From Brevibacillus parabrevis (lineage in GTDB: Bacteria > Bacillota > Bacilli > Brevibacillales > Brevibacillaceae), in the NCBI RefSeq assembly GCF_003710905.1, contig NZ_RHHV01000005.1:186001-250000 (forward strand): a stretch of DNA of 64,000 bases. Reading direction: 5' to 3'. Shown in pieces: positions 26,430 through 34,452 of this stretch. Made by a program: the position numbers and the translations under genes. How positions within the stretch are numbered: the first letter of the stretch is position 1; every line of letters begins with the position of its first letter. The notes beneath the pieces were generated by a model. It was not told the origin of the DNA. It saw only the letters and a list, made by a program, of their open reading frames with translations, and did not search any database.

Positions 26430-27425
26430 TCACTGTCCTCCTTTTCGCATCAGGTAAAGGAAGTAGGGGCCGCCGACAATCGCCATGACGATCCCTGCCG
26501 GAATTTCGAGCGGTGCAAAAAGCGTCCGTCCCAGCGTATCCGCTACGAGCAGGACGAGAGAGCCGAGGACAAGTCCGAAAGGCAGGTTCATCCGGTAATC
26601 GGAGCCCATCAGCATGCGCGCCATATGCGGGACGATCAGCCCGACAAAACCGACCAGTCCCACGGTCGATACGGAGATGGCAGCGAGGTAGACGGCGATC
26701 AGGGACAAGGTGAAGCGGAGCCGATTCAAGTTTTGCCCGAGATTGTGCGCGACCTGCTCGCCCAGGCGCAAAATGTTGGCGGAGCGAATGCATAACAGAG
26801 CGGCGATCCACCCGGCGACCGAGTAGGGGAGGATCGTCAGCACATCGCTCATGCTTTTCCCGGACAGGCTCCCGTTCATCCATTGCAGAGCCGCTGGCAG
26901 CTTGTCGCTGTACAAAATGGACAACAGGCCGATGACGCCGCCAAATACGGCATTGACGGCGACACCAGACAGGATGATGCGCACAGGAGTGAAGCCCCCC
27001 TGCTTTTTCCAAGCCCATATGTAAACCATCAAGGCAGCGACCCCGCCTCCAAGGATGGCAAAAAGCGGGATAAGAGCGGAATAGCCGGGCACCACCAGCA
27101 TAATGAACAAAACCGTGACGGCTGCACCGCTGGACACTCCGGTCAGCCCGGGATCAGCCAGCGGGTTTTGCATGACAGCCTGCAACAGCGCTCCGGATGC
27201 GGCGAGATTGGCGCCAATCAAGAGCGCAAGGAAAACGCGGGGAATCCGAATGTCCCACAGGATGGTATGGTTGGCTTCAGTCCCTTGCCCCAGTACCGTT
27301 GTCATTGTTTCCCACAGCGATAGCTGCACACTCCCGAGCCCGACAGAGAGCAGCGTAGCCAGCAGAAGCAGCAGGCAGGCGATTCCCAACACGACTGTTT
27401 TTTTGTTTGAGTGGTTCTGGCTCAC
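26430..27425 (-). CDS. hmuU: FecCD-type iron/haem ABC permease
   Basis: 331 residues with about ten membrane segments, the FecCD/BtuC norm. Recognisable pieces are IRIPRVFLALLIGANLAASGALLQAVMQNPLADPG (residues about 58-92), SGAAVTVLF, and the ATPase-coupling region GLVGFVGLIVPHMARMLMG (about 252-270). It forms the membrane channel of the importer. It lies 19 bases after the lipoprotein gene and is immediately followed by the ATPase gene. Confidence 0.93.
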   Translation of the reverse strand: MSQNHSNKKTVVLGIACLLLLLATLLSVGLGSVQLSLWETMTTVLGQGTEANHTILWDIRIPRVFLALLIGANLAASGALLQAVMQNPLADPGLTGVSSGAAVTVLFIMLVVPGYSALIPLFAILGGGVAALMVYIWAWKKQGGFTPVRIILSGVAVNAVFGGVIGLLSILYSDKLPAALQWMNGSLSGKSMSDVLTILPYSVAGWIAALLCIRSANILRLGEQVAHNLGQNLNRLRFTLSLIAVYLAAISVSTVGLVGFVGLIVPHMARMLMGSDYRMNLPFGLVLGSLVLLVADTLGRTLFAPLEIPAGIVMAIVGGPYFLYLMRKGGQ

Positions 27426-27444
27426 GGCAAAAGCTCCTTATTGC

Positions 27445-28452
27445 TTACTTGTACAGGATGTCCGCAAGCTGCTGATAGGCCGCAGGGGCGTTGACGAGAG
27501 AAGCCGTGCCGAACGTACTGAAATCAAGCGACTGCATTTTGCCATTTTTGAAGGCGTTCATTTTTTCCCAGGCGCCGTTCTTTTTCACATCTTCTTCGAA
27601 TTTTTTCGCTACAGCATTCGGATCGCCGTGAGCTACAAGCAAGATGGCATCCGGATTGGCCGCGATGATGCTCTCCATGTTCAAAGGAGCGTAGGTTTGC
27701 GTTTGCTTGAGTGTATCGGCAGCTACGTTGACAGCCCCCAGGTTGCGGGCAATGCTTCCGGCGAACGTGTTTTCATTCATGACCATGAGCGCTTCAGCCG
27801 AGCCGAACAAAAACAGCACTTTGGGAGCCGGTTTGCCCTTCGTCGCCTCGATGGCGGTTTTTTCCTGTTCCGCGATTTTGCCGAGCAGTTGTTCTGCTTT
27901 CGCTTCCTGTTTGAAAAGGCGTCCGAGCACGACTGTGGACAGCTTCAGCTCATCGAGGGAATCGACGGGCAAATAAGCGGTTGGCGTGCCCGCAGGCTTC
28001 AATTTTTTGTCGACACTGTCCTTGATGGAGCTGGGGCCGAGGACGATTTCCGGCTGGAGCTTGGCGATTTGCTCCAGGTCAGGCTGGTGCGACGTCCCGA
28101 TCCGGGGCACGCTGTCCAGAGCAGCAGGCAGCTTGCTGCTGGTCGTAGGCACTCCGATCGGGGCAATGCCTAGCTCGTTCATGATTTCGGTAATCGCGAC
28201 GGAGATCGTTACGACTTTGGCAGGAGAGTGACCCTGAAATTGCGCCAGCAGCTCTGCTGCCTGTTTCTCGTCCACGCTGATTGCGGCAGCCGCTTTCTCT
28301 GGAGAGGACGAGGTTGTCTGTTGTTCTGTAGCTGGTTGTTGTGCGGTTGCGCTTGAATCCTTCGCCGGTTCGGCAGGTTGCGTGTTGCTGCACCCGACTG
28401 CACTTGTCAACAGCAACGCCATCATGCCCATTTTCCATCCTGCTTGCTTCAC
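27445..28452 (-). CDS. hmuT: haem/siderophore-binding lipoprotein
   Basis: 335 residues. Lipoprotein signal MKQAGWKMGMMALLLTSAVGC with the lipobox Cys at 21, then a low-complexity Ser/Thr/Gln/Pro linker (about 22-55). The PeriBP fold follows with family segments VVTISVAITEIMNELGIAPIGVPT, RIGTSHQPDLEQIAKLQPEIVLG and the C-terminal APAAYQQLADILYK. It captures the iron compound outside the cell and hands it to the permease. First gene of the operon; two Fur-like boxes lie in its upstream region. The ribosome site (GGGAGGC) is visible before ATG 28452. Confidence 0.9.
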   Translation of the reverse strand: MKQAGWKMGMMALLLTSAVGCSNTQPAEPAKDSSATAQQPATEQQTTSSSPEKAAAAISVDEKQAAELLAQFQGHSPAKVVTISVAITEIMNELGIAPIGVPTTSSKLPAALDSVPRIGTSHQPDLEQIAKLQPEIVLGPSSIKDSVDKKLKPAGTPTAYLPVDSLDELKLSTVVLGRLFKQEAKAEQLLGKIAEQEKTAIEATKGKPAPKVLFLFGSAEALMVMNENTFAGSIARNLGAVNVAADTLKQTQTYAPLNMESIIAANPDAILLVAHGDPNAVAKKFEEDVKKNGAWEKMNAFKNGKMQSLDFSTFGTASLVNAPAAYQQLADILYK

Positions 28453-28474
28453 GATGTATAGCCTCCCGTTACTT

Positions 28475-28493
28475 GATAATGAGAATCAATATC
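28475..28493 (-). promoter_or_regulatory. Fur box proximal to hmuT
   Basis: GATAATGAGAATCAATATC agrees with the classical 19-bp Fur consensus in 17 positions. It lies 23-41 bases before the hmuT start, so iron-loaded Fur should block transcription. Confidence 0.88.
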
Positions 28494-28518
28494 TTTGTCT
28501 TTTGGGATGATTATATTA

Positions 28519-28537
28519 GAGAATGATTACTATTATC
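28519..28537. promoter_or_regulatory. second Fur-like box
   Basis: GAGAATGATTACTATTATC agrees with the Fur consensus in 15 of 19 positions. It is 44 bases from the first box, in the region shared with the divergent ABC operon at 28699, so iron might affect both directions. Confidence 0.65.
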
Positions 28538-28698
28538 AATAAGAATTTTGAATAGGAATAGAACTGGAAACAAAAAGAAATAAAGTAACGGTTTATTTTA
28601 TTTTATATTGCTTTATTGCATTTTCATGGAAAAGAAGTCATTATTTTCGTTACTATAATATTCTATCTATTTAAAAATTTATTTTCGGGGGTGTCATC

Positions 28699-29388
28699 GT
28701 GACTTTGATTGCAGAGACAAAAAGCGTAGAGCGCATATTTGGCCGAGGGGCCGCTGCCGTTCGAGCGCTGCAAGGTGTAGAAATGCACGTGGAAAAAGGA
28801 AGATTGCTAGTTTTAAAAGGAAGATCAGGGTCAGGCAAGACGACTCTTTTAAATCTGCTGGGCGGCCTTGATCGCCCGACGTCAGGCAGCGTTTATTTCG
28901 AGGGCCGTGAAATCGGCAAGCTTCCTGATCATGCGCGCACCAAAATCAGGAAAAAGCACATGGGCTTTATTTTTCAATCGTTTGGCTTGCTTCCACTCAT
29001 GTCAGCGGCGGAAAACGTCGAGTTTGGGCTGCGCCTGTCCGGAGCGTCTGCTGCGACATGGAAGGAGCGTGTTGGTGAATCTCTTGACTTCGTGGGATTG
29101 TCCAAACGGGCACAGCATCGGCCGTTCGAGATGTCCGGAGGAGAACAGCAGCGATGTGCGATTGCCAGAGCGATTGCGAGCAGGCCGACACTGCTTTTGG
29201 CAGATGAGCCGACAGCCGAGCTAGACAGCAAAACAGGGCTGCAGATCAGCCGTTTGTTTCGCCGCTTGGTGGATGAAGGCGAAATGAGCATCGTCATGAC
29301 CACACACGATCCTGGGGTAATGGAGGTGGCGGATGATGTCTATGAATTGGAGGACGGTCGCATCAAGACGGTACGCGGTTCGAGGTAA
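28699..29388 (+). CDS. ABC transporter ATP-binding protein (LolD/MacB type)
   Basis: 229 residues. Walker A GRSGSGKTT, Q-loop FIFQSFGLLP, signature MSGGEQQRCAIARAIA, Walker [13 protein letters not shown], and switch His in TTHDPG. This class powers FtsX/MacB-type permeases that move no solute across the membrane but transmit force or extrude peptides and lipids. First gene of a four-gene operon with a fusion lipoprotein, a large permease and a second ATPase. GTG 28699 follows CGGGGGTG. Confidence 0.92.
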   Translation: MTLIAETKSVERIFGRGAAAVRALQGVEMHVEKGRLLVLKGRSGSGKTTLLNLLGGLDRPTSGSVYFEGREIGKLPDHARTKIRKKHMGFIFQSFGLLPLMSAAENVEFGLRLSGASAATWKERVGESLDFVGLSKRAQHRPFEMSGGEQQRCAIARAIASRPTLLLADEPTAELDSKTGLQISRLFRRLVDEGEMSIVMTTHDPGVMEVADDVYELEDGRIKTVRGSR

Positions 29389-29392
29389 GCAG

Positions 29393-30529
29393 ATGAAGTG
29401 GCTGTATGTATCGTTGGCCGTGATGTTGACAGGCTGTTCCCTGTTGCCAAAGGAAGAGGAAGCTTTGGCGCCGCCGCTGGTGGAGCCATCTCCGATTACG
29501 TACGAGGTTGCCGAAGTGACGCAAGGATCAATCGTGAAAAGCGTCAAAGGCAACAGTACGTTTACGACCGCGAATACGGTGGAGCTATCTTTTCCCGAGA
29601 CAAAAGGACTGCGCCTGAAGTCGTTTGCTGCCCAAAGCGGGGAGCGGGTGAAAAAAGGGCAAGTGCTGGCTGAGCTGGATGCCGCCGATCTGGAGCGGGA
29701 GATCGAATCCGCCCGCTACGAGGTGGAAAAAGCCAAGCTGGAGCTGCTGGATGCCCAGCGCGACAATCATTACGAAGTGGAATCGGCCAAGCTGGATGCT
29801 CTGAAGGCGGAGATGAACGCCAAGGCGAGTGAGACGAAGCTGGCCAAGATCGAATGGGACAAGGCTCTTTTGGAGCTGGCAAAATTGCAGGACCCGCAAG
29901 AACGCAAGTACGCCGTGGAGCGGGCGAAGCTGAATGTGAAGCAAAAGCAAATGGAGCTGGACAATCTGCAAAAACGCTGGACGCAGACCAAGCTGGTGGC
30001 GCCTTTTGACGGAATCGTCATCTTTGTCAGCAACGAGCAAGTAGGCGATGAGGTGGACGCGCACCAAACGCTCGTCACTGTAGGCGATCCGAGCAAGCTG
30101 TACGTCATTTACACTGCTCCGGAGCGAGAGGCTCTGAAAGATGTCAAGGAAGGCATGAACGTCATTATCTCTGTTAACGGCGGAGATAAAATAGAGGGAA
30201 CAGTCGTACAGACACCGCTTCACGTCCCGGGAAATTTGCCGGAAGATTTGAGCAATTTGTATCAGCGAAGCTTGCTCATCTCCCCGAAAACGTTTGCGCA
30301 GGGACTGGAAATCGGAACGGGAGTCAGCATTGAGGTTATCGTGGACAAAGCGGAGCAGACACTGATTATCCCGCGAAAAGCGCTGCATGAAATAGCGGGC
30401 AGAAATTACGTGCGCGTCTTGGACGGCAAGAGCAAGAAGGAAGTGGACGTGGAGATCGGGATCATGAACCAGACGGAGGTCGAAATTCGCAAAGGTCTTG
30501 TGGCAGGCCAACTGATTATTTTGGAATAG
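29393..30529 (+). CDS. membrane-fusion lipoprotein (HlyD/RND adaptor type)
   Basis: 378 residues from ATG 29393; the open frame starts earlier inside the ATPase gene. The signal peptide ends in a lipobox (VMLTGC, Cys 16). Then come a lipoyl-like half (SFAAQSGERVKKGQVLAELD), a long heptad-rich coiled coil (about 100-190, rich in A, E, K, L), the second lipoyl half (TKLVAPFDGIVIFVSNEQVGDEV) and beta-barrel domains. Gram-positive versions assist MacB-like permeases. It starts 4 bases after the ATPase stop. Confidence 0.9.
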   Translation: MKWLYVSLAVMLTGCSLLPKEEEALAPPLVEPSPITYEVAEVTQGSIVKSVKGNSTFTTANTVELSFPETKGLRLKSFAAQSGERVKKGQVLAELDAADLEREIESARYEVEKAKLELLDAQRDNHYEVESAKLDALKAEMNAKASETKLAKIEWDKALLELAKLQDPQERKYAVERAKLNVKQKQMELDNLQKRWTQTKLVAPFDGIVIFVSNEQVGDEVDAHQTLVTVGDPSKLYVIYTAPEREALKDVKEGMNVIISVNGGDKIEGTVVQTPLHVPGNLPEDLSNLYQRSLLISPKTFAQGLEIGTGVSIEVIVDKAEQTLIIPRKALHEIAGRNYVRVLDGKSKKEVDVEIGIMNQTEVEIRKGLVAGQLIILE

Positions 30530-30541
30530 GGGGACAATGTC

Positions 30542-33424
30542 GTGGCGATGGTGCAGATGATCCTGCGAAAAATGATAAATAACCGCTGGCTTGTCGGCAG
30601 TTTGCTGATCGGGCTGATCGTCGCTGTAGGATTGGTTTCCAGCATTCCTGCCTTCACGTCAGGGGTTCTCCAGCGTTTGCTCACAAAGGAGCTGGAGGAA
30701 TACCAAAACAAGGTGAAGCACTTCCCTGGCGGCCTGCTCGTCTCCGTCAATTTGAACAAACCAGTGGAGAATAGCGCAGCCCTTTTCGACAATATGGCCG
30801 TCCATTTGCAAAACGAGGTGATTGCTCCGCTGGGTGTGCCTGTACTCGAACATGTCACCGTTTTGCGGACAGTCCCTTTTGACGCTGTGCCATCCCGGCT
30901 GCAAGGAACAAAGGCTGCCAGCTCCGATAGTACGCCGCTCTATTCCTTGAGTGAGCTGGAAAAGCATATGACTCTGGTCGATGGGCGAATGCCGGCTGCA
31001 ACGCAAGTAGATGGCGTGCTGGAAGCGCTTGTGACGGAAAAAGCTTTGCGGGATAGAAAAATGGTCCTGGGAAGTTTGTATGAGCTGACGACAGATAAGG
31101 CAAAAGGGCTTACGGTACGAGTCAAGCCAGTTGGCGTATTCAAGGAAAAAGAGGGAAACGATCCGTATTGGTTTGTCACCGCGTCCGAATACGAAAAAGG
31201 CTTTATTTTGGACGAGCAACTGTTGCGCAGCGCTTTTTTGCAGGAAAAGAATCTCGTTATATCTGCCCAGATGTACGTGGCCATGCAGTATCAGTCGTTT
31301 CGCATTCCCGATACGGAACAGTTGCTTTCTGTCGTAGCGGGGATGGAAGCGTATTTGAAGCAGCAAGGTTTGAAGGGGGCGGAGTACGGCATCCAGTTTC
31401 CAGCAGGCAGTATCGCGAAAAAATACGAGGAGCAGGCGAAGCAGTTCAATCTGATTCTTTGGTCGCTCTACATCCCGATTTTTCTGATGCTCGGCCTGTA
31501 TCTGGTCATGGTTTCCGGCTTGATTGTGGAGAGGCAGCGCACAGAGATTGCAGTGCTCGGGAGCCGTGGAGCGAGTCGGCTGCAAATCTTTTTTATCTAT
31601 TTAATGGAGATAGGCATTCTCGGATTGTGCGCTTTTCTGCTCGGGCCTTTTGTCGGGGTTCAGCTCAGCAAAATATTGGGCATTTCCAACGGGTTTCTCG
31701 AATTTGTCGATCGCAAAGGACTGGAGATCGCCGTAAACAGCGAGGTTTTTGCTTACGCGGCGTGGACGGTGCTTGCATGTATCGGGCTTTTGCTGTTGTC
31801 GGTGTTTTTCGCTACGAGACAAAATATAGTGACGCATAAGCAAAGTCTCGCGCGAATGAGTGGCTCGGCGGTCTGGCATCGGCTTTTCCTCGATGTACTG
31901 CTGCTTGCGATATCGTGGTATGGCTGGTATTCGCACCGACTCGCCGTGGAAAACGCCGCCAAAGTGACGGAAGGGGCTTCGGACATCTCCGTAGACTTCC
32001 TGCTCTTTTTTGTGCCTGTTCTGTTTTCGCTAGGCTTTGGCTTGCTCTGCCTCCGGCTGTACCCGTGGTTGCTGCGGTTGCTGTCGTGGGCGGGGCGCTC
32101 GGTCTTTCCGCTCTCGCTGCATACTACGCTGGTCCAGGTAGGCAGGTCGCCGCGCCAGTATCATTTTCTCATGCTCTTTGTGACGATTACCGTTGCAGTG
32201 GGGATGTACAGCGCAAGCACGGCGCGGACCATTAATCAAAATGCGGAAGAGCGAATCCGCTACGGAACAGGTGCCGACATCCGGCTGAAAACCGAGTGGG
32301 AGAGCGACAAGCCACCTGTCATGGTCTTTAGGCGGGGCAACAACGCAGAGGAAGGCGAGAGCGCGGAAAAAGAGCCTGTAGCGCCTCCTGTTCAGTATAT
32401 CGAGCCGGATTTTCAAGTGTTCACCAGCTTGCCGGAAGTGGAGCATGCCGCGAAGGTATACGTAAATGGACTGGCCGAGGCCGCTTTTCAGGGAGATCCG
32501 GTGTCCGATGTTACCTTGATGGGGATCGATCCAAAAGAGTTCGGACAGACGGCCTGGATCAAGCCTGGTTTGCTGCCGCATCATTTTCATGAATATTTGA
32601 ACTTGCTGGCAAAAGAACCGCGGGCGCTTTTGTTGTCCCGTTCGCTCGCCGACAAGCTGCACGTTGTGGAGGGGCAAACGATCCTGATGGGATGGGGCAA
32701 TTCGCGCCGGGTTGAGATGGTTGTATATGCGATCGTCGACTACTGGCCGGGATGGAGTCCGGCGCCAGTCAAAAGCACGTATACAAGCAAAATGCAGGAA
32801 CAGTACCTGGCTGTGGCCAACTTGCCTTTTGTCCAGGACAAGATTCGGCTGGAGCCTTATGAGGTCTGGATCAAAATGAAGGCTGGGGCATCCTCCGAGT
32901 CGCTCTACAAAAGTTTGGCCCAAGGCGGGGTCAAGCTCGCCATGCTGGACAATGCCAGGCAGCAGCTGATCACGGTGAAAAACAACGCCTTTTACCTCGG
33001 ACTGAACGGCTCGCTGACGCTCGGATTTTTGCTGTCGATGCTCGTTACTTTTATCGGGTACGTGATGTATTGGGTACTGACACTGGGAGCAAGGAAATTG
33101 CAATACGGCGTGTTCCGCGCGATGGGCATGCCGTTCAGGCAGCTTTTGTCCATCCTGGCCTGGGAGCAGCTGTTGACGTTCGGCTTTGCTTTTGCGATCG
33201 GAATGGCGGCAGGCAAGCTGTCCAACATCCTGTTTTTGCCGGCACTGCGTCTCTACTTGCATGCAGACAAGCAAGTGCCGCCCTTTACCGTCGTCTCGAT
33301 GCCGCAAGATGAGCAAGTGATCTATACGTTTATTGCGGTGACGCTTGCGATCGGAATCGGCATTGTAGGGTTTTTGCTGTCGCGCATGCAGATTCACCAG
33401 GCCGTCAAGCTGGGGGAGGACTAA
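30542..33424 (+). CDS. large FtsX/MacB-type ABC permease
   Basis: 960 residues, much larger than simple FtsX. One N-terminal membrane helix (about 12-35) is followed by a large extracellular domain. An FtsX-like three-helix core begins near 305 (YIPIFLMLGLYLVMVSGLIVERQRTEIAVLGSRGAS). Two further helices precede a second extracellular domain (about 560-810), and a second FtsX core follows from about 820 (FLLSMLVTFIGYVMYWV, then RAMGMPF). Twin FtsX domains on one chain suggest that it works as a monomer with two ATPase sites. GTG 30542 is used; ATG 30548 is possible. Confidence 0.9.
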   Translation: MAMVQMILRKMINNRWLVGSLLIGLIVAVGLVSSIPAFTSGVLQRLLTKELEEYQNKVKHFPGGLLVSVNLNKPVENSAALFDNMAVHLQNEVIAPLGVPVLEHVTVLRTVPFDAVPSRLQGTKAASSDSTPLYSLSELEKHMTLVDGRMPAATQVDGVLEALVTEKALRDRKMVLGSLYELTTDKAKGLTVRVKPVGVFKEKEGNDPYWFVTASEYEKGFILDEQLLRSAFLQEKNLVISAQMYVAMQYQSFRIPDTEQLLSVVAGMEAYLKQQGLKGAEYGIQFPAGSIAKKYEEQAKQFNLILWSLYIPIFLMLGLYLVMVSGLIVERQRTEIAVLGSRGASRLQIFFIYLMEIGILGLCAFLLGPFVGVQLSKILGISNGFLEFVDRKGLEIAVNSEVFAYAAWTVLACIGLLLLSVFFATRQNIVTHKQSLARMSGSAVWHRLFLDVLLLAISWYGWYSHRLAVENAAKVTEGASDISVDFLLFFVPVLFSLGFGLLCLRLYPWLLRLLSWAGRSVFPLSLHTTLVQVGRSPRQYHFLMLFVTITVAVGMYSASTARTINQNAEERIRYGTGADIRLKTEWESDKPPVMVFRRGNNAEEGESAEKEPVAPPVQYIEPDFQVFTSLPEVEHAAKVYVNGLAEAAFQGDPVSDVTLMGIDPKEFGQTAWIKPGLLPHHFHEYLNLLAKEPRALLLSRSLADKLHVVEGQTILMGWGNSRRVEMVVYAIVDYWPGWSPAPVKSTYTSKMQEQYLAVANLPFVQDKIRLEPYEVWIKMKAGASSESLYKSLAQGGVKLAMLDNARQQLITVKNNAFYLGLNGSLTLGFLLSMLVTFIGYVMYWVLTLGARKLQYGVFRAMGMPFRQLLSILAWEQLLTFGFAFAIGMAAGKLSNILFLPALRLYLHADKQVPPFTVVSMPQDEQVIYTFIAVTLAIGIGIVGFLLSRMQIHQAVKLGED

Positions 33425-33428
33425 GCAG

Positions 33429-34292
33429 ATGATTGTGTGCGAAAACTTGGTTAAAATCTACAAGGCTAACGATCTGGAAGTAGTGGCGCTGCAAGGATTG
33501 GATCTGCGTGTGGAGAACGGAGAATTGATGGGAATCATCGGAAATAGCGGGAGCGGAAAGTCAACGCTTCTGAACATGCTGGGGGGACTGGATCGTCCCT
33601 CGGCCGGAAAGCTGTCGGTCGCGGGAGCGGATTTGTTTCGGTTGACGCCGAGGGAATTGGTGCAATATCGTTTGCAGACGGTCGGCTTTGTCTGGCAAAA
33701 CAACGCGCGCAACCTGATCCCGTATCTCTCGGCTTTGCAAAATGTAGAGATGCCGATGCTGCTTCGCGGCATGCGAAAACGCGAGCGGGCGCACGAACTG
33801 CTGGAACTGGTCGGGCTGGGCCATCGCAAAAAGAACAAGCTGAGCGAGCTGTCCGGTGGCGAGCAGCAGCGAGTGGCGATCGCCATTGCTTTGGCAAACA
33901 ACCCAAAGCTGCTGTTGGCTGACGAGCCGACGGGAAGCGTAGACACCCGCACAGCGGCGATCATTCTCGACTTGTTTCAGGAGCTGAACCGTTCGTTCGG
34001 TCTTACCGTCGTGATCGTGACGCATGACCTGGAGCTTGCGCGCAAGGTGGATCGCGTCGTAGCGATCCGGGACGGAAAGACGTCCAGCGAGCTGTTGCGG
34101 CGAAAAGGAACAGAAGAGGACAGCGGCGATTCAGCGGGAGAAGAGGCGGATTCCCATGAAGAATGGGCAGTGCTTGACCAGGCTGGACGGTTGCAAATCC
34201 CGATGGAGTACCTCCAGGCGATCCAGGCAGACGGCAAGCTGCGGATCGAGTTGCAGGATGATCGAATCGTTCTCTTCCCGCCGCGGCGGTAA
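33429..34292 (+). CDS. ABC ATPase with C-terminal AbrB-like domain
   Basis: 287 residues, about 55 longer than LolD-type ATPases. Residues 1-220 hold Walker [10 protein letters not shown], signature [16 protein letters not shown], Walker [13 protein letters not shown] and HDLEL. After an acidic linker (about 221-246, [17 protein letters not shown]) comes a segment with the AbrB/SpoVT swapped-hairpin look, [17 protein letters not shown], ending in IVLFPPRR. It starts 4 bases after the permease. Two different ATPases for one twin-domain permease point to a heterodimeric motor. Confidence 0.9.
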   Translation: MIVCENLVKIYKANDLEVVALQGLDLRVENGELMGIIGNSGSGKSTLLNMLGGLDRPSAGKLSVAGADLFRLTPRELVQYRLQTVGFVWQNNARNLIPYLSALQNVEMPMLLRGMRKRERAHELLELVGLGHRKKNKLSELSGGEQQRVAIAIALANNPKLLLADEPTGSVDTRTAAIILDLFQELNRSFGLTVVIVTHDLELARKVDRVVAIRDGKTSSELLRRKGTEEDSGDSAGEEADSHEEWAVLDQAGRLQIPMEYLQAIQADGKLRIELQDDRIVLFPPRR

Positions 34293-34321
34293 ATTATGGT
34301 TTGGGGGCAGGGATTTGTTAG

Positions 34322-34355
34322 AAAACAGACACGTACATGTGACGTGTCTGTTTTT
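34322..34355. terminator. terminator, copy 1 of a flanking duplicate
   Basis: AAAACAGACACGT (34322-34334) pairs with ACGTGTCTGTTTT (34342-34354) around ACATGTG, followed by a T. The hairpin and roughly 25 bases before it (GGTTTGGGGGCAGGGATTTG) reappear almost unchanged at about 39872-39944, on the far side of the toxin-like module. Confidence 0.9.
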
Positions 34356-34452
34356 GATGTGAAAAGCTAATCATCTTGCACTCAGATTCATTAAGCGTAT
34401 AATCAAGTTTGCATATCAATTAATTGGAAAAAGAGGAAGGGATGTGTAAGGT

